DNA from: Levilactobacillus senmaizukei DSM 21775 = NBRC 103853
GTDB taxonomy: Bacteria; Bacillota; Bacilli; Lactobacillales; Lactobacillaceae
NCBI RefSeq assembly: GCF_001592085.1
Contig: NZ_BCWD01000003.1
Location: 62,001-126,000, forward strand
Direction of reading: 5' to 3'
Length of the DNA stretch: 64,000 bases
Part shown: piece by piece, positions 19,085 through 29,337 of the stretch
Numbering within the stretch: the stretch's first letter is position 1
How the letters are laid out: the number at the start of each line of letters is the position of its first letter
Program-made: the position numbers and the translations under genes
Notes under the pieces: model-generated
What the model saw: the letters and a program-made list of their open reading frames with translations, nothing else
Database searches by the model: none
Told to the model about the DNA's origin: nothing

Positions 19085-19112
19085 AAAGATCGGCATACGC
19101 CGATCTTTTTTT
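19085..19112 (+). terminator. clpX terminator
   Basis: AAAGATCGGC, loop ATAC, GCCGATCTTT, continuing into a T run. Confidence 0.92.
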
Positions 19113-19230
19113 GTGGGGTGAAAGCTTGTTGCGAGGGGCTTTGCCCTCATCGTTAAAAAAAGGCTCCCGGATTTTCGGTTTTTCTGTGTTAGAATGATGA
19201 AAGATATTTTGGAGAGGATGACACGAACGA

Positions 19231-19824
19231 ATGGAAGTCAATCATGTTGAATTAGTGATGAGTGCGGTTGATCCCGCGCAGTACCCAACGACAGGGTACC
19301 CAGAGATTGCCTTTGTTGGGCGGTCAAACGTTGGCAAGTCGTCCTTGACCAACGTTTTAATCAATCGGCATTCCTATGCCCGGACGTCCAGTCAACCAGG
19401 GAAAACACAGACGTTGAACTTCTATAATGTGGAGGATCAGTTATACTTTGTGGATGTTCCTGGATATGGCTATGCGAAGGTGTCTAAGGCCGAACGAGAG
19501 AAGTGGGGCCAGATGATCGAAACCTATTTAACACAGCGTGAGCAGCTGCGTGGGGTTGTTTCACTGGTCGATGCTCGGCATGCTCCCACCGAAGCCGATG
19601 TTCAAATGTATCAGTGGTTGGCTTACTATGATTTGCCAACGTTGATCGTTGCCACGAAGGGTGATAAGGTTGCCCGGGGCAAATGGAACCAAACCATGAG
19701 TCAGATTAAAAAGACGATGGACTTACCCAATACGGATAATATCGTGGTCTTCTCAGCACCCAAGAAGATTGGGAATGACCAGGTTTGGGATTGGATTGAA
19801 CAACAAGCGTTTGGGGGGCAATAA
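19231..19824 (+). CDS. ysxC: Ribosome biogenesis GTP-binding protein YsxC/EngB
   Basis: An essential TRAFAC-class GTPase needed for 50S assembly, 197 residues. G1 is GRSNVGKSS, switch I region is [15 protein letters not shown]3 is DVPGYGYA and G4 is TKGDK. GGAGAGG lies 13 bases before the ATG. A TGTTAGAAT extended -10 box at 19187-19195 could be its promoter. The clpX-ysxC order is conserved in Firmicutes. It is followed after two bases by a MazG-like gene. Confidence 0.96.
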   Translation: MEVNHVELVMSAVDPAQYPTTGYPEIAFVGRSNVGKSSLTNVLINRHSYARTSSQPGKTQTLNFYNVEDQLYFVDVPGYGYAKVSKAEREKWGQMIETYLTQREQLRGVVSLVDARHAPTEADVQMYQWLAYYDLPTLIVATKGDKVARGKWNQTMSQIKKTMDLPNTDNIVVFSAPKKIGNDQVWDWIEQQAFGGQ

Positions 19825-19826
19825 CA

Positions 19827-20126
19827 GTGGAATTCAATGACTATCAAAAGGCCGCAAACCGGACCTTATACGGGAATGAACAGGTTTTAACCAACTGTGC
19901 TTTGGGGCTGGCTGGTGAAACGGGTCAGGTTGTTGACCTCGTTAAGCGCTACACGTTCCATGGTCAGGACTTGGATCATGAGGCGATCGTCAAAGAAATG
20001 GGCGACGTGCTCTGGTACCTGAGCCAAATTGCTCAGTGGGCCGACATCGACTTCGATGAAATCGCTCAGGATAATATCAAGCGGTTAAACGCCCGTTATC
20101 CAGACGGTTATCAACCTAATCATTAA
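19827..20126 (+). CDS. MazG-like nucleotide pyrophosphohydrolase
   Basis: A 99-residue all-helical protein of the MazG/dUTPase-2 superfamily, which hydrolyses non-canonical nucleoside triphosphates to monophosphates. The Mg2+-binding residues show in LAGETGQVVDLVKR and KEMGDVLWYLSQIA, matching the ExxE...ExxD pattern. The GTG start lies three bases after ysxC, with GGGGGG upstream, so it is translated from the ysxC transcript. The substrate is unknown. Confidence 0.85.
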   Translation: MEFNDYQKAANRTLYGNEQVLTNCALGLAGETGQVVDLVKRYTFHGQDLDHEAIVKEMGDVLWYLSQIAQWADIDFDEIAQDNIKRLNARYPDGYQPNH

Positions 20127-20133
20127 GGCAAAC

Positions 20134-20167
20134 AAAAAACCTTGGCGCTTAAACGCCAAGGTTTTTT
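20134..20167. terminator. Bidirectional terminator between the MazG-like gene and the small minus-strand gene
   Basis: AAAACCTTGGCG, loop CTTAAA, CGCCAAGGTTTT, with A and T runs on both sides. The T run touches the stop codon of the small minus-strand gene. Confidence 0.92.
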
Positions 20168-20351
20168 AGTCATTTTTTTTGGATGCGTGCCTTGATTTAT
20201 CGTCGTCGATGAGGCCTTTGGAACGTTTGTTGTCCTTGTGAGCATCATCGCGCTTGAGAAACTTGTCACGCTTAACATCGGTGGGGTCCATTTCGGCAAA
20301 TTTACCGAACATGGAATCCAGGTCGTCTTGTCGTTTAACCTTTAAAGCCAA
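20166..20351 (-). CDS. Small highly charged protein, SPJ_0845-like family (tentative)
   Basis: A 61-residue, Lys/Asp-rich soluble protein starting MALKVKRQDDLDSMFGKFAE. TTG (20349-20351) was chosen as start because AAGGAGGTGG lies eight to ten bases before it; longer in-frame starts would ignore this very strong site. The N-terminal KRQDDLxxMFxxFA pattern resembles a short conserved family in streptococci and lactobacilli named after SPJ_0845, of unknown role. No membrane segment or signal peptide is seen. It is a stand-alone gene, convergent with the MazG-like gene. Confidence 0.7.
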   Translation of the reverse strand: MALKVKRQDDLDSMFGKFAEMDPTDVKRDKFLKRDDAHKDNKRSKGLIDDDKSRHASKKND

Positions 20352-20444
20352 TTCAGCCACCTCCTTGCCATTTCCAGTAATCATAGCAGAATTTTTGCGA
20401 TTTGTCATGGATGAGTCAAGACTCGACGGTTGGGAGTGAATTGC

Positions 20445-20473
20445 TTGCGCCAAACACGCATTCGGCCTATACT
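20445..20473 (+). promoter_or_regulatory. uvrC promoter
   Basis: TTGCGC, 17 bases, TATACT, 40 bases before the start. No LexA box is apparent nearby. Confidence 0.6.
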
Positions 20474-20512
20474 TTATAGGCTAATTAACGATTTGAACAG
20501 GAGGGATTGTCC

Positions 20513-22330
20513 GTGGCATCGGAATATTTAGAACATAAATTGGCGTTGTTACCGGGACTACCCGGGTGTTACCTGATGAAAAATATCAATAGTCAGATCA
20601 TTTATGTGGGTAAGGCGAAGAACCTGAAGAACCGCGTGCGGTCCTATTTCAAGAGTAGCCATACCGGAAAGACGGCCCAACTGGTGAGTGAGATCGTTGA
20701 TTTTGAAACGATTATCACGTCGACGGACAAGGAAGCCTTCTTGCTTGAAATTACGTTGATCCAGAAACATCAACCCTACTTTAATATCAAGTTAAAGCGA
20801 GGGACGGGTTACCCCTACATTAAGATTACCAAGGAACGGGACCCGCAAATTTTGTTGGTGAGTGATATTCGTAAGGATGGGGCCTATTACTTTGGACCAT
20901 ATCCCAACGTATACGCTGCCGAGGAAACCATTCATTTTATTCAGAAGGTTTACCCGTTGCGGCGGTGCACCGGTTTTCAAGGTCGGCCCTGCCTGTATTA
21001 TCATATGGGACAGTGTTTGGGTGCCTGTTTTAAAGAGGTGCCAGAGAAGGATTATGAGCGGCAAATCACTAAAATTAAGTCATTTTTGAATGGCAACGTT
21101 GGTCACGCGGAGAAGGAATTGACGACCCGGATGGAGCAGGCAGCAGCAACGATGGAATTCGAGCGGGCAGCCGATTTGCGAGATCAGATTCGCTACATCG
21201 AAGCGACCGTTGAAAAGCAAAAAATTATTTCAAATGATAGCACGCCACGAGATATTTTTAATTTCTATCTGGACAAGGGCTGGTTGTCCATTCAGGTCTT
21301 CTTCATTCGCCAAGCGCGATTGATGAAGCGTGAAAAGCGGCTCTTTCCAATCGTGAATACCGCGGAGGAAGAAATTGCCAGCTTCATCGTGCAGTTCTAT
21401 CAACGGAAGAATACGGTGCTGCCGCGAGAAATCTTAGTTCCCGCCAGCATTGATGGTGAGGTTATTGAGGAACTACTCCATGTCCCCGTACGGACGCCCA
21501 AGCGGGGGACTAAACGGGATCTGTTGGAAATGGCTGGTAAGAATGCGCGCCTAGTCCTGGAAGAAAAGTTCCGGTTACTTGAACTGGATGAAAGCAAGAC
21601 GACCGGGGCAATGAAAGAGATCACCGATGCCCTGGGGATTAAGCCCGGCCACAAAATCGAAGCGTTTGACCACTCCCACATTCAGGGGGCGGACCTAGTT
21701 TCTGCAATGGTGGTGTTCGTTGACGGTCAACCCAATAAGAAGCTTTATCGTAAATATAAATTACGGACGGTCGATCACGCCGATGAAACGGCCAGTACCA
21801 TTGAAGTTATTCGCCGGCGCTATACTCGGCTCTTAAAGGAGCATGCGGCGATGCCCGACCTGATTTTGATGGATGGGGGCGACATTCAAATGAATGCCGT
21901 CAAGGATGTCCTAGAAAACGAATTGGACCTGCACATTCCGGTAGCCGGGATGGTGAAAAACGATCATCACAAGACCGCGGATCTGTTATTTGGGGAAGAT
22001 GATCATCATATTCATTTGGACCCTAAGAGTCAGGGCTTCTACCTGGTACAGCGAGTCCAAGATGAAGTTCACCGTTTTGCCATCACCTTCCATCGCCAGG
22101 TCCACTCGAAGCATTCCCTAGGATCGCGCCTTGACCGGATTCCCGGTGTGGGACCCAAGACACGAAATAAGCTGTTAAAGAAATTCGGTTCGATGAAGAA
22201 AATTAGTGACGCCAGTCTGGATGACCTTCAGGCCTTAGGAATCAGTAAGACGGTGGCGCAAACCATTCGTCTGAGTCTTCAGGCCGATCCGGCGGAAGTT
22301 AAGAGTCCCCGGACGCCAACGAACCTTTGA
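20513..22330 (+). CDS. uvrC: Excinuclease ABC subunit C
   Basis: The nuclease of nucleotide excision repair, cutting both sides of a lesion handed over by UvrA/UvrB. The N-terminal GIY-YIG domain is PGCYLMKN plus IIYVGKAKNLKNRVRSYF. The UVR motif (FERAADLRDQIRYIE) binds UvrB. The C-terminal RNase H-like half carries DHSHIQG and the helix-hairpin-helix IPGVGPKTRNKLLKKFG. GTG 20513 was chosen over TTG 20507 because GGAGGG ends at 20505. Length 605 is normal. Confidence 0.97.
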   Translation: MASEYLEHKLALLPGLPGCYLMKNINSQIIYVGKAKNLKNRVRSYFKSSHTGKTAQLVSEIVDFETIITSTDKEAFLLEITLIQKHQPYFNIKLKRGTGYPYIKITKERDPQILLVSDIRKDGAYYFGPYPNVYAAEETIHFIQKVYPLRRCTGFQGRPCLYYHMGQCLGACFKEVPEKDYERQITKIKSFLNGNVGHAEKELTTRMEQAAATMEFERAADLRDQIRYIEATVEKQKIISNDSTPRDIFNFYLDKGWLSIQVFFIRQARLMKREKRLFPIVNTAEEEIASFIVQFYQRKNTVLPREILVPASIDGEVIEELLHVPVRTPKRGTKRDLLEMAGKNARLVLEEKFRLLELDESKTTGAMKEITDALGIKPGHKIEAFDHSHIQGADLVSAMVVFVDGQPNKKLYRKYKLRTVDHADETASTIEVIRRRYTRLLKEHAAMPDLILMDGGDIQMNAVKDVLENELDLHIPVAGMVKNDHHKTADLLFGEDDHHIHLDPKSQGFYLVQRVQDEVHRFAITFHRQVHSKHSLGSRLDRIPGVGPKTRNKLLKKFGSMKKISDASLDDLQALGISKTVAQTIRLSLQADPAEVKSPRTPTNL

Positions 22331-22355
22331 CGTGCCGGGACTTTGCCGGTATACT
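22327..22355 (+). promoter_or_regulatory. obgE promoter
   Basis: TTGACG, 17 bases, TATACT. The -35 box overlaps the uvrC stop codon. The match is strong. Confidence 0.75.
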
Positions 22356-22417
22356 GTCAAACAGGAGTCTCAGCGCGAAGACGGGGATGACCGTCTTAGA
22401 AATCGAGGAAAATTAAT

Positions 22418-23713
22418 ATGTTTGTAGACCAAGTGAAAATTAATGTGAAGGCCGGAAACGGTGGCAACGGAATGGTTGCCTTCCGGCGTGAAAAATTCGT
22501 GCCGAATGGTGGCCCAGCCGGCGGTGACGGCGGCCGTGGAGGGGACATTGTCTTCGTCGTTGACGAAGGTTTGCGGACCCTGATGGACTTCCGTTACCAG
22601 CGTAAGTTTAAGGCTAAGAGTGGTGGCAATGGGGCCATCAAGTCGATGACGGGTCGGGGTGCCGACGACACCATTATCAAGGTGCCTCAGGGTACGACCG
22701 TGATGGATGACGAGAGTGGTCAGGTTATTGGTGACCTGGTAGACAACGGCGATTCCGTAGTCGTGGCGCATGGTGGCCGTGGCGGTCGGGGTAATATCCA
22801 TTTTGCATCCCCAAAGAATCCCGCTCCCGAGATTGCCGAGAATGGTGAACCTGGTGAAGAAAAGGAAATTCGCCTAGAATTAAAAGTCCTAGCCGATGTT
22901 GGCCTGGTAGGCTTTCCTTCTGTTGGGAAGTCCACGCTCCTGTCGACGGTGACGAGTGCTAAGCCTAAGATTGCGGAATATCACTTTACCACCCTGGTGC
23001 CTAACCTGGGGATGGTCCGCTTACCCGATGGTCAAGACTTCGTCATGGCTGACTTACCAGGGTTGATCGAAGGTGCCGCAACCGGTGTCGGACTGGGTTT
23101 TCAGTTCTTACGGCACGTTGAACGGACGCGAGTTATCTTACATTTGATCGATATGAGTGGGGTTGAAGGACGAGACCCGTACGATGACTTCGAAAAGATT
23201 AACCATGAGCTGGCAACCTATGATCCAGATATCTTGAAGCGGCCACAGATTGTGGTTGCCAACAAGATGGACATGCCGGATTCAGCAGATAACTTGGCCA
23301 AGTTCAAGGAAGACCTGAAACAAGATGAGCTATTAGCCGAAGAGCCTGAAATCTTTGCCATTTCAGCTTTGACGCATGATGGGTTAACGCCATTGATGCA
23401 ACGGACGGCTGAGGTGTTGGCCGCGACACCGAAGTTTCCAGTCAAGCAAGAAGAAGTTTCGACCGAAGCCTCCTATGAATTTAAGGAAGCCCCAGCGTTC
23501 ACGATTGATCGTGATAAGGATGGGACCTGGATTCTTGGTGGTGAAAAGCTAGAGAAGCTGTTTAAGATGACGGATATCAATCACGATGAAAGCCTCCTGC
23601 GGTTTGCCCGGCAAATGCGGGGACTGGGAGTCGACGACGGTTTGCGTAAGCAGGGTGCCAAGACCGGAGATTCCGTTCAAATCGACGATTTTGTTTTTGA
23701 ATATTTAGCCTAA
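22418..23713 (+). CDS. obgE: GTPase ObgE/CgtA
   Basis: A 431-residue essential GTPase of late 50S assembly and stress control. It has a glycine-rich Obg fold in residues 1-158 ([15 protein letters not shown]-like start, [13 protein letters not shown]) and a G domain with [20 protein letters not shown] and NKMD. The C-terminal OCT domain begins near residue 355 ([14 protein letters not shown]). GAGGAAAA precedes the ATG. It is followed by a perfect palindromic terminator. Confidence 0.97.
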   Translation: MFVDQVKINVKAGNGGNGMVAFRREKFVPNGGPAGGDGGRGGDIVFVVDEGLRTLMDFRYQRKFKAKSGGNGAIKSMTGRGADDTIIKVPQGTTVMDDESGQVIGDLVDNGDSVVVAHGGRGGRGNIHFASPKNPAPEIAENGEPGEEKEIRLELKVLADVGLVGFPSVGKSTLLSTVTSAKPKIAEYHFTTLVPNLGMVRLPDGQDFVMADLPGLIEGAATGVGLGFQFLRHVERTRVILHLIDMSGVEGRDPYDDFEKINHELATYDPDILKRPQIVVANKMDMPDSADNLAKFKEDLKQDELLAEEPEIFAISALTHDGLTPLMQRTAEVLAATPKFPVKQEEVSTEASYEFKEAPAFTIDRDKDGTWILGGEKLEKLFKMTDINHDESLLRFARQMRGLGVDDGLRKQGAKTGDSVQIDDFVFEYLA

Positions 23714-23720
23714 CTAAAAA

Positions 23721-23750
23721 AAACGACGATGACCGCGGTCATCGTCGTTT
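23721..23750. terminator. Bidirectional terminator between obgE and the lipoprotein gene
   Basis: A perfect 30-base palindrome (two 15-base halves, arms AAACGACGATGACC and its complement around GC), flanked by A and T runs. It serves both convergent genes. Confidence 0.92.
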
Positions 23751-23755
23751 TGTGT

Positions 23756-24508
23756 TTAAAGGGTTAATTTTAGCCAGCCGGTTGGGTCGACGACTCGTTG
23801 ATGCTTGCTGTCAAAAGCAGCGGCAAAGGCGACTTTGACGCTCTTAAACGTTGGTTTAGTCTTCTCATTGGCGAGTCCCGTGGCAAAGGTATTTAATTTG
23901 CCCTCGGCCGGAATGGTTTTACCCGCACTGGCATCGCTAAGTTGGCCGGCGGCATTTAGATCATGGTCACCCGTCAGCCGAATGGTCTTGATGCCATCGG
24001 TAGTCACGGCCTGTTTTCCGCGATTAGAAATGGTAAACTTGAGTTGAATCGTGTAATAAGGACTCTTGATCGTGGCTAGGTTCAAGGCAGAGGCAGCCAT
24101 ACGCTTAGCAGCGGCCGTTTCCGCGGTGTTTTTGATTAACCGCACCGTGGTCACCTTGTAGGTCAGTTGCCCGCTCTTAATCGTGGTCTTGGGATGACTG
24201 ACACTCGTCAGTTGCAGACGGGTGCCAACCTTATCGAAGGTATATTGGCCGGTCTTCTTCAGGTTACCAGACTTCACATACTTGGCCCCCTTGATTGCGG
24301 CGGCCTTAGGCTTGTAAGTCTGGGCTTCCTTCTTAGACGAGGAGGCGGTGACCGCCGCGTCCGGTTCCGGCGCCTGGTAGCTACTGCTGGTCTTGCTACT
24401 ACTGTTTTTGAAGCTAGCGGTACTCTTAGCGGCGTTATCTCCACAGGCGGTCAGGCCTAAGGTCAGAAGACTAATTCCTGCGAGAACCATTACTTTTGTA
24501 AAACGCAT
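23756..24508 (-). CDS. Secreted lipoprotein of unknown function
   Basis: A 250-residue protein with a lipoprotein signal peptide: MRFTKVMVLAGISLLTLGL followed by the lipobox LTAC (Cys22). A Ser/Lys/Ala-rich linker covers about residues 28-75. The C-terminal 175 residues are beta-rich and carry repeated small-residue strands (YKVTTVRLIKN, YYTIQLKFTISNRGKQAV), which recall the Ig-like DUF4352 fold, though I cannot confirm this. AAAGGAG precedes the ATG and overlaps the end of the 91-residue gene upstream, so the two form an operon. The family is not identified. Confidence 0.78.
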   Translation of the reverse strand: MRFTKVMVLAGISLLTLGLTACGDNAAKSTASFKNSSSKTSSSYQAPEPDAAVTASSSKKEAQTYKPKAAAIKGAKYVKSGNLKKTGQYTFDKVGTRLQLTSVSHPKTTIKSGQLTYKVTTVRLIKNTAETAAAKRMAASALNLATIKSPYYTIQLKFTISNRGKQAVTTDGIKTIRLTGDHDLNAAGQLSDASAGKTIPAEGKLNTFATGLANEKTKPTFKSVKVAFAAAFDSKHQRVVDPTGWLKLTL

Positions 24509-24523
24509 GAAAATATACTCCTT

Positions 24524-24799
24524 TCAGCCAAACAAAATTTGATGGGGGACCAAACGATAGCCATAGAGGCGTTGCGGTGGGTTTCCGGCAATGAACAAGT
24601 TGGCATGGCCAGAAACCTGCTGGACTCGTGCTCGGAACTGGTCGAGCGTTAGTGGCGATGTGCCTTCAGTCATGAGCCGGAGTTGCCCGGGTTGTGCCTG
24701 CAGATCCGTAATCGGCAATTGTTGACCCGCATGCTCCCAGAATAGCTTCAAGCTGGGATGTAGGTCGATGGTTGAGAGATTGAAGTCGGTTAGTTGCAT
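24524..24799 (-). CDS. Hypothetical 91-residue protein
   Basis: A short soluble protein (MQLTDFNLSTIDLHPSLKLF start, LYGYRLVPHQILFG end). No domain, signal or membrane segment is recognised. A GGGGGAGTTCCAC ribosome binding site lies before its ATG on the minus strand. It is the first gene of a pair with the lipoprotein, 15 bases apart, and it diverges from rnz. I do not recognise the family. Confidence 0.6.
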   Translation of the reverse strand: MQLTDFNLSTIDLHPSLKLFWEHAGQQLPITDLQAQPGQLRLMTEGTSPLTLDQFRARVQQVSGHANLFIAGNPPQRLYGYRLVPHQILFG

Positions 24800-24902
24800 A
24801 GTGGAACTCCCCCGAATTTAACTTGTTTCTAGGTCAAGTATACCTAATTTTTTCGTGGAACCCTAATGATATTTCTGCCAAGGGAAGCAAATGGGGGAAA
24901 AG

Positions 24903-24931
24903 TTGCGCTTTACGCAGAAATCCCCTAAAAT
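24903..24931 (+). promoter_or_regulatory. rnz promoter
   Basis: TTGCGC, 17 bases, TAAAAT, 40 bases before the rnz start. Confidence 0.65.
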
Positions 24932-24971
24932 AGTGAACGGACTTTAATTATAGAATAGGATCGAAAAAAAT

Positions 24972-25925
24972 ATGGAAATTGAATTTTTAGGGACGGGCGC
25001 TGGCTCTCCCGGAAAGTTTCGCAATGTGACCAGTACGGCGTTACGTTTGCTTGATGAGCGTAACTCGGTTTGGCTGTTTGACGTTGGTGAAGCCACGCAA
25101 CATCAAATCTTACGGACCACATTAAAACCACGAAAGATTGATAAAATTTTTATTACCCACTTACATGGTGACCATATTTTTGGGTTGCCCGGGTTGTTAA
25201 GTAGTCGTTCCTTCCAGGGCGGCAATGAACCTTTGACGATTTACGGACCAAAAGGAATTCGTAACTTTGTGGAGGTTAGTCTACGGGTGTCCGAGACGAA
25301 ACTCTCCTATAAGATTCATTATCAAGAATTGAGTTCCGATGGGATGATTTTTGAAGACCAGAAGTTCCGGGTCTATGCGCAACATCTAGACCACCGGATC
25401 GAATGTTTTGGCTACCGGATTGTTGAGAAGGACCATCCGGGTGAGCTGCAGGTTGACCGGCTACGAGCTGATCAGATTCCGTCCGGTCCAATCTATGGAG
25501 ACTTGAAGGCTGGCAAGACGGTGACGTTACCGGATGGCCGTCAGGTCAATGGTCGAGATTACCTGGGACCTGCTCAACCAGGTCGTATCGTGGCGATCTT
25601 AGGGGATACCCGGCAGACGCCGAACGCCGAACGGTTGGTAAAGGATGCCGACGTGCTGGTCCATGAGAGTACGTTTGCCAAGGGTGAAAGCAAGTTGGCA
25701 CATTCCTATTACCACTCGACAAATATTCAGGCAGCCGAATTGGCTAAGCGGATGCATGTGAAGATGCTCCTATTGAACCACATTTCGGCTCGTTATACCG
25801 GCAAGATGGCGGTCGAACTTCAACAGCAGGCGCGAGATGTCTTCAGGAATACGCGAGTTGTGAAGGATTTTGATGAGGTGACCGTTCCATTTCAGAAGGT
25901 ACCAGCCCAGGAGGCTAAATCATGA
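24972..25925 (+). CDS. rnz: Ribonuclease Z
   Basis: The tRNA 3' processing endonuclease, a 317-residue metallo-beta-lactamase protein. The zinc motif is H63-L-H65-G-D67-H68, followed by the [15 protein letters not shown] segment of the family. The later metal ligands appear in ILGDTRQT and LLNHISARY. This route is needed for tRNA genes that do not encode CCA, such as the tRNA-Ser in this window. The next gene overlaps by four bases. Confidence 0.97.
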   Translation: MEIEFLGTGAGSPGKFRNVTSTALRLLDERNSVWLFDVGEATQHQILRTTLKPRKIDKIFITHLHGDHIFGLPGLLSSRSFQGGNEPLTIYGPKGIRNFVEVSLRVSETKLSYKIHYQELSSDGMIFEDQKFRVYAQHLDHRIECFGYRIVEKDHPGELQVDRLRADQIPSGPIYGDLKAGKTVTLPDGRQVNGRDYLGPAQPGRIVAILGDTRQTPNAERLVKDADVLVHESTFAKGESKLAHSYYHSTNIQAAELAKRMHVKMLLLNHISARYTGKMAVELQQQARDVFRNTRVVKDFDEVTVPFQKVPAQEAKS

Positions 25926-26311
25926 AAAATCAATGGCGGATCGTGGTCACCATTTTGTTAATTATTGTTGTGGCAATTTTTGCCATTCTTAACGTCGAAA
26001 GTGTTCCGGTCTCATTCGGTTTTACGACCGTTCACTGGCCATTAATCTTATTGTTATTGGTTTCAATCCTGATTGGTGCAGTTCTGGTCTTACTCTTTTC
26101 TGCCATCACAAACGTGCAGCGGAACCGCGCCTATAAAAATTTGGAAAAAACGACTGATGCCAAAATTGCCAGCCTGACAGATGAGAATGACCGGCTTAAG
26201 ATGCGGCTACAAAATTCTTCAAGCAAACAGGCCAATGGTCAACAAACTAAGCAAATTGAAGCCTTACAAAGTGAAATTGCGAGTCTAAAGGACCAGTTAG
26301 CAGCTAAATAG
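25922..26311 (+). CDS. LapA family membrane protein
   Basis: A 129-residue protein with two transmembrane helices (about residues 6-26 and 38-62) separated by the family segment [15 protein letters not shown] cytoplasmic coiled coil follows (KLRxxLxx-type heptads through residue 128). This is the LapA/DUF1049 layout; E. coli LapB/LapA work in lipopolysaccharide control, which cannot apply here, so the role is unknown. It overlaps rnz by four bases (ATGA). Confidence 0.85.
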   Translation: MKNQWRIVVTILLIIVVAIFAILNVESVPVSFGFTTVHWPLILLLLVSILIGAVLVLLFSAITNVQRNRAYKNLEKTTDAKIASLTDENDRLKMRLQNSSSKQANGQQTKQIEALQSEIASLKDQLAAK

Positions 26312-26323
26312 GAAATGAACGTG

Positions 26324-26349
26324 GAGTGGTGTGGTGAGCACCACTCTTT
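26324..26349 (+). terminator. Weak terminator after the rnz operon
   Basis: GAGTGGTG pairs with CACCACTC around a 7-base loop. Only three T follow, so read-through into recJ is plausible. Confidence 0.6.
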
Positions 26350-26373
26350 CAAGTTAGAAAGGATGTTTTGCTG

Positions 26374-28689
26374 GTGATTATGCCACAGTACCGTTGGCAA
26401 ATTAAGAACGTCGACCAACCGAGTTCCGCAGCTCAAGAGTTAGCAACGGCAGAAAGTATTTCGCCATTGGTAGCCCAGATCCTGTGGAATCGCGGCTATC
26501 AATCACAATCTGCCGCGCATGAATTCCTGAATCCAGGGCCAGAACAATTACACGACCCCAACTTGTTGCATGATATGCAAAAGGGAATCGAACGCATTGA
26601 ACAGGCGATTGGGAGTGACCAACAGATCACGATCTATGGCGACTATGATGCCGATGGCGTCACCAGCACGGCCATTCTTTACGAAACGTTAAATGAGATG
26701 GGCGCCAAGGTGAATTATTATATTCCTAATCGATTCACCGATGGCTATGGTCCGAATACGGCGGCCTTTAAGCGGTTAATCGAAGCGGGGACGCAACTAT
26801 TTGTTACCGTGGATAATGGCGTTGCCGGTAACGAGGCCATTGCGGCGGCTAATGAGGCCGGCGTGGATGTCGTCGTGACCGATCACCATGAGTTGCCCGC
26901 TGAATTACCGGCAGCCTATGCGATTATCCATCCCCGTTATCCAGGTGCCGAATATCCCTTCGGTGGGCTTTCCGGTGCTGGGGTAGCCTTCAAGGTTGCT
27001 CAGACCATCCGGGAAGAAATTCCCCAAGATGTTCTTGATTTAGCTGCCATTGGCACCGTGGCCGATTTGGTCCCACTCGTTGATGAGAATCGGGTGCTGG
27101 TTCATTTTGGCCTGCAACTCCTGCAACAAGACGAGCGGCCAGGCCTACAGGCACTGATGAAGGGGGCCGGCCTGAATCCGGCAGAGTTGACCGAACAATC
27201 GATTGGGTTCGGCATCGCACCACGACTGAATGCACTCGGTCGCTTAGACGATGCCAGTCCAGCGGTTGAGTTATTGACGACGCTAGACGATACCCAGGCT
27301 GAGGAGCTGGCGTCGACGACCGAGCAGAAGAATCGGCAACGGCAAGATCTGGTCAAGTCGATCAGTACCAGTGCCCTTGAACAGGCTCAGGATGCCGATC
27401 ATCAACAACGGCCAGCTCTCGTGATCAGTGGCCATGATTGGCATGAAGGGGTGCTAGGGATTGTGGCCAGTAAGGTTGTTGAGGCGACCGGTAAACCGAC
27501 ACTGGTTTTGAATGTGAATGATGAAGGGCGCGCCAAAGGTTCCGGTCGGAGTGTCCCGGCATTTAACCTCTTTATGGCCCTAGATGGTCACCGTGACCTT
27601 ATGACGGCTTTTGGCGGTCATCACATGGCTGTTGGGTTAACGGTGCCAGAGGACCAATTAGGGGCTTTGGCGGATGTCTTAGCTGAAGAGGCAGTCGCCC
27701 AGAAGTTGACCGAGAGTGGCCCCAGCGAATTAGCGGTGGCGGCCACGTTGAAGGTGGACCAGGTGACGCCGCGGCTGTACCAAGAATTGGCTAAATTAGC
27801 CCCATTTGGCACGGATAATGACCAACCACTCTTTGCCTTTGAAACGGCGGCGGTTACTCAACCTAAGGCGATTGGTAAGGACCAGTCCCACCTGAAGTTC
27901 CAGCTACAGGAGGGGACGCACCAACTCAATGCCATTCAGTTTGGTGCTGGATCGGCTGTGGCGGCCCTCAGCGCGGTCGATAGTCAAACGGCCGTGGTCG
28001 GGGCCATCGAAGACAATGTCTGGCAAGGCCGACATTCGCTGCAGTTGATGGTCAAGGACCTGAAGGTTACCACGCCACCGGTTGTCGATGCCCGAACCAA
28101 GCAGCTCTCAGCGGGCTTATTTCAGGCGTCAGGGATCTACGTGTTCTTCCACCGGAATATCTATCGGCAGTTACTCAAACAGTTACCAGCGGACGCTCAG
28201 GCCGTTTTGTTCGATGGTAGTCAGGTGACCGAACCAACTGGTGGGGAGTTATTTCTCGTGGATTGTCCAGATGCAACGACGGACCTGGAACAGGTTCTCA
28301 GCCAGCTACAACCGCAACATGTGACGGCGTATCTTTATAAAAAGGAAAGTCTTGAGCGATTAGGGATGCCAACACGCGAACAATATGCTAAACTATTTAA
28401 GTTCGTTGAATCACATCAACAGGTTGATGTGGGGCATCAATTGGCGGAACTCGTTAAATTTTTGCAGATTCCGCGAACCCAGTTGGTATTTATGATTCAG
28501 GTCTTCTTTGAATGTGGTTTCGTGACCATTGATCATGGGGTGATGAATGGTGTCGTCCATCCAGAACACCATGATTTGGCCACCGCGCCAAGTTACCAGC
28601 TTCGGCAACAACAGATGCAAACTGAAAAAGATCTATTACTCTGTTCAAGCGCTGACTTACTGCAGCGTCTCCGTGCCCCATTGAACTAA
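26374..28689 (+). CDS. recJ: Single-stranded-DNA-specific exonuclease RecJ
   Basis: The 5'-3' exonuclease of recombination and mismatch repair. The DHH motifs are [20 protein letters not shown] and VTDHHELP. The DHHA1 domain has the GSGRS-type glycine motif followed by [10 protein letters not shown]. An OB-like domain and the Firmicute-specific C-terminal extension bring it to 771 residues. AAAGGA at 26358-26363 best supports GTG 26374; ATG 26380 and TTG 26368 are alternatives differing by two residues. The apt gene follows 22 bases later, a conserved pairing. Confidence 0.95.
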   Translation: MIMPQYRWQIKNVDQPSSAAQELATAESISPLVAQILWNRGYQSQSAAHEFLNPGPEQLHDPNLLHDMQKGIERIEQAIGSDQQITIYGDYDADGVTSTAILYETLNEMGAKVNYYIPNRFTDGYGPNTAAFKRLIEAGTQLFVTVDNGVAGNEAIAAANEAGVDVVVTDHHELPAELPAAYAIIHPRYPGAEYPFGGLSGAGVAFKVAQTIREEIPQDVLDLAAIGTVADLVPLVDENRVLVHFGLQLLQQDERPGLQALMKGAGLNPAELTEQSIGFGIAPRLNALGRLDDASPAVELLTTLDDTQAEELASTTEQKNRQRQDLVKSISTSALEQAQDADHQQRPALVISGHDWHEGVLGIVASKVVEATGKPTLVLNVNDEGRAKGSGRSVPAFNLFMALDGHRDLMTAFGGHHMAVGLTVPEDQLGALADVLAEEAVAQKLTESGPSELAVAATLKVDQVTPRLYQELAKLAPFGTDNDQPLFAFETAAVTQPKAIGKDQSHLKFQLQEGTHQLNAIQFGAGSAVAALSAVDSQTAVVGAIEDNVWQGRHSLQLMVKDLKVTTPPVVDARTKQLSAGLFQASGIYVFFHRNIYRQLLKQLPADAQAVLFDGSQVTEPTGGELFLVDCPDATTDLEQVLSQLQPQHVTAYLYKKESLERLGMPTREQYAKLFKFVESHQQVDVGHQLAELVKFLQIPRTQLVFMIQVFFECGFVTIDHGVMNGVVHPEHHDLATAPSYQLRQQQMQTEKDLLLCSSADLLQRLRAPLN

Positions 28690-28711
28690 AATAAAGGAGC
28701 TACACATTCTT

Positions 28712-29230
28712 ATGGCAACTGATTTTACGAAGTATATTGCAAGCGTTCCGGATTATCCCGAAAAGGGCATCATGTTCCGGGACATTTCCCCACTGATGGC
28801 AGATGGCAAGGCCTTTCATGCCGCTACTGATGAAATTGTCGCCTATGCGAAGGATAAGGGCGTTGAAATGGTCGTGGGTCCTGAAGCCCGGGGCTTCATC
28901 GTTGGTTGTCCAGTGGCGTACGAAATGGGCATCGGGTTTGCTCCTGCCCGTAAACAAGGGAAGTTGCCTCGCGAAACGGTCAAGGCAACCTATGACCTTG
29001 AATACGGTCAATCTGCCTTGTACATGCATAAGGACGCCATCAAGCCAGGCCAACGCGTTTTGGTTACCGACGACCTTCTGGCTACCGGTGGGACCATTCA
29101 GGCCACGATCCAATTGGTCGAGGACCTTGGTGGTATCGTGGTTGGGACGGCCTTTCTAATCGAATTGGCTGACCTGCACGGTCGCGACAAGCTTAAGGGC
29201 TACGATATCTTTACTTTAATGGATTACTAA
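28712..29230 (+). CDS. apt: Adenine phosphoribosyltransferase
   Basis: A 172-residue purine salvage enzyme that joins adenine and PRPP to form AMP. The PRPP-binding motif is [14 protein letters not shown]. The N-terminal [19 protein letters not shown] is the adenine-binding hallmark. AAAGGAG precedes the ATG. It is probably co-transcribed with recJ, as in many Gram-positive bacteria. Confidence 0.98.
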   Translation: MATDFTKYIASVPDYPEKGIMFRDISPLMADGKAFHAATDEIVAYAKDKGVEMVVGPEARGFIVGCPVAYEMGIGFAPARKQGKLPRETVKATYDLEYGQSALYMHKDAIKPGQRVLVTDDLLATGGTIQATIQLVEDLGGIVVGTAFLIELADLHGRDKLKGYDIFTLMDY

Positions 29231-29239
29231 AAATAATTA

Positions 29240-29278
29240 GGCGGCGGTTTTTCAGTAATGAGAAGCCGTCGTTTTTCT
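29240..29278 (+). terminator. apt terminator
   Basis: GGCGGC at 29240-29245 pairs with GCCGTC at 29265-29270 (one G-U), with further inner pairs, then GTTTTTC. Confidence 0.65.
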
Positions 29279-29286
29279 TTAACGAA

Positions 29287-29322
29287 AAACCGTCAGTTAC
29301 TGCCTCGCAGTCCTGACGGTTT
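29287..29322. terminator. Terminator of the MFS gene (works on both strands)
   Basis: AAACCGTCAG pairs with CTGACGGTTT. A T run follows on the minus strand and a shorter T-rich tract on the plus strand. Confidence 0.8.
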
Positions 29323-29337
29323 ATTTTGAACCTTAGA

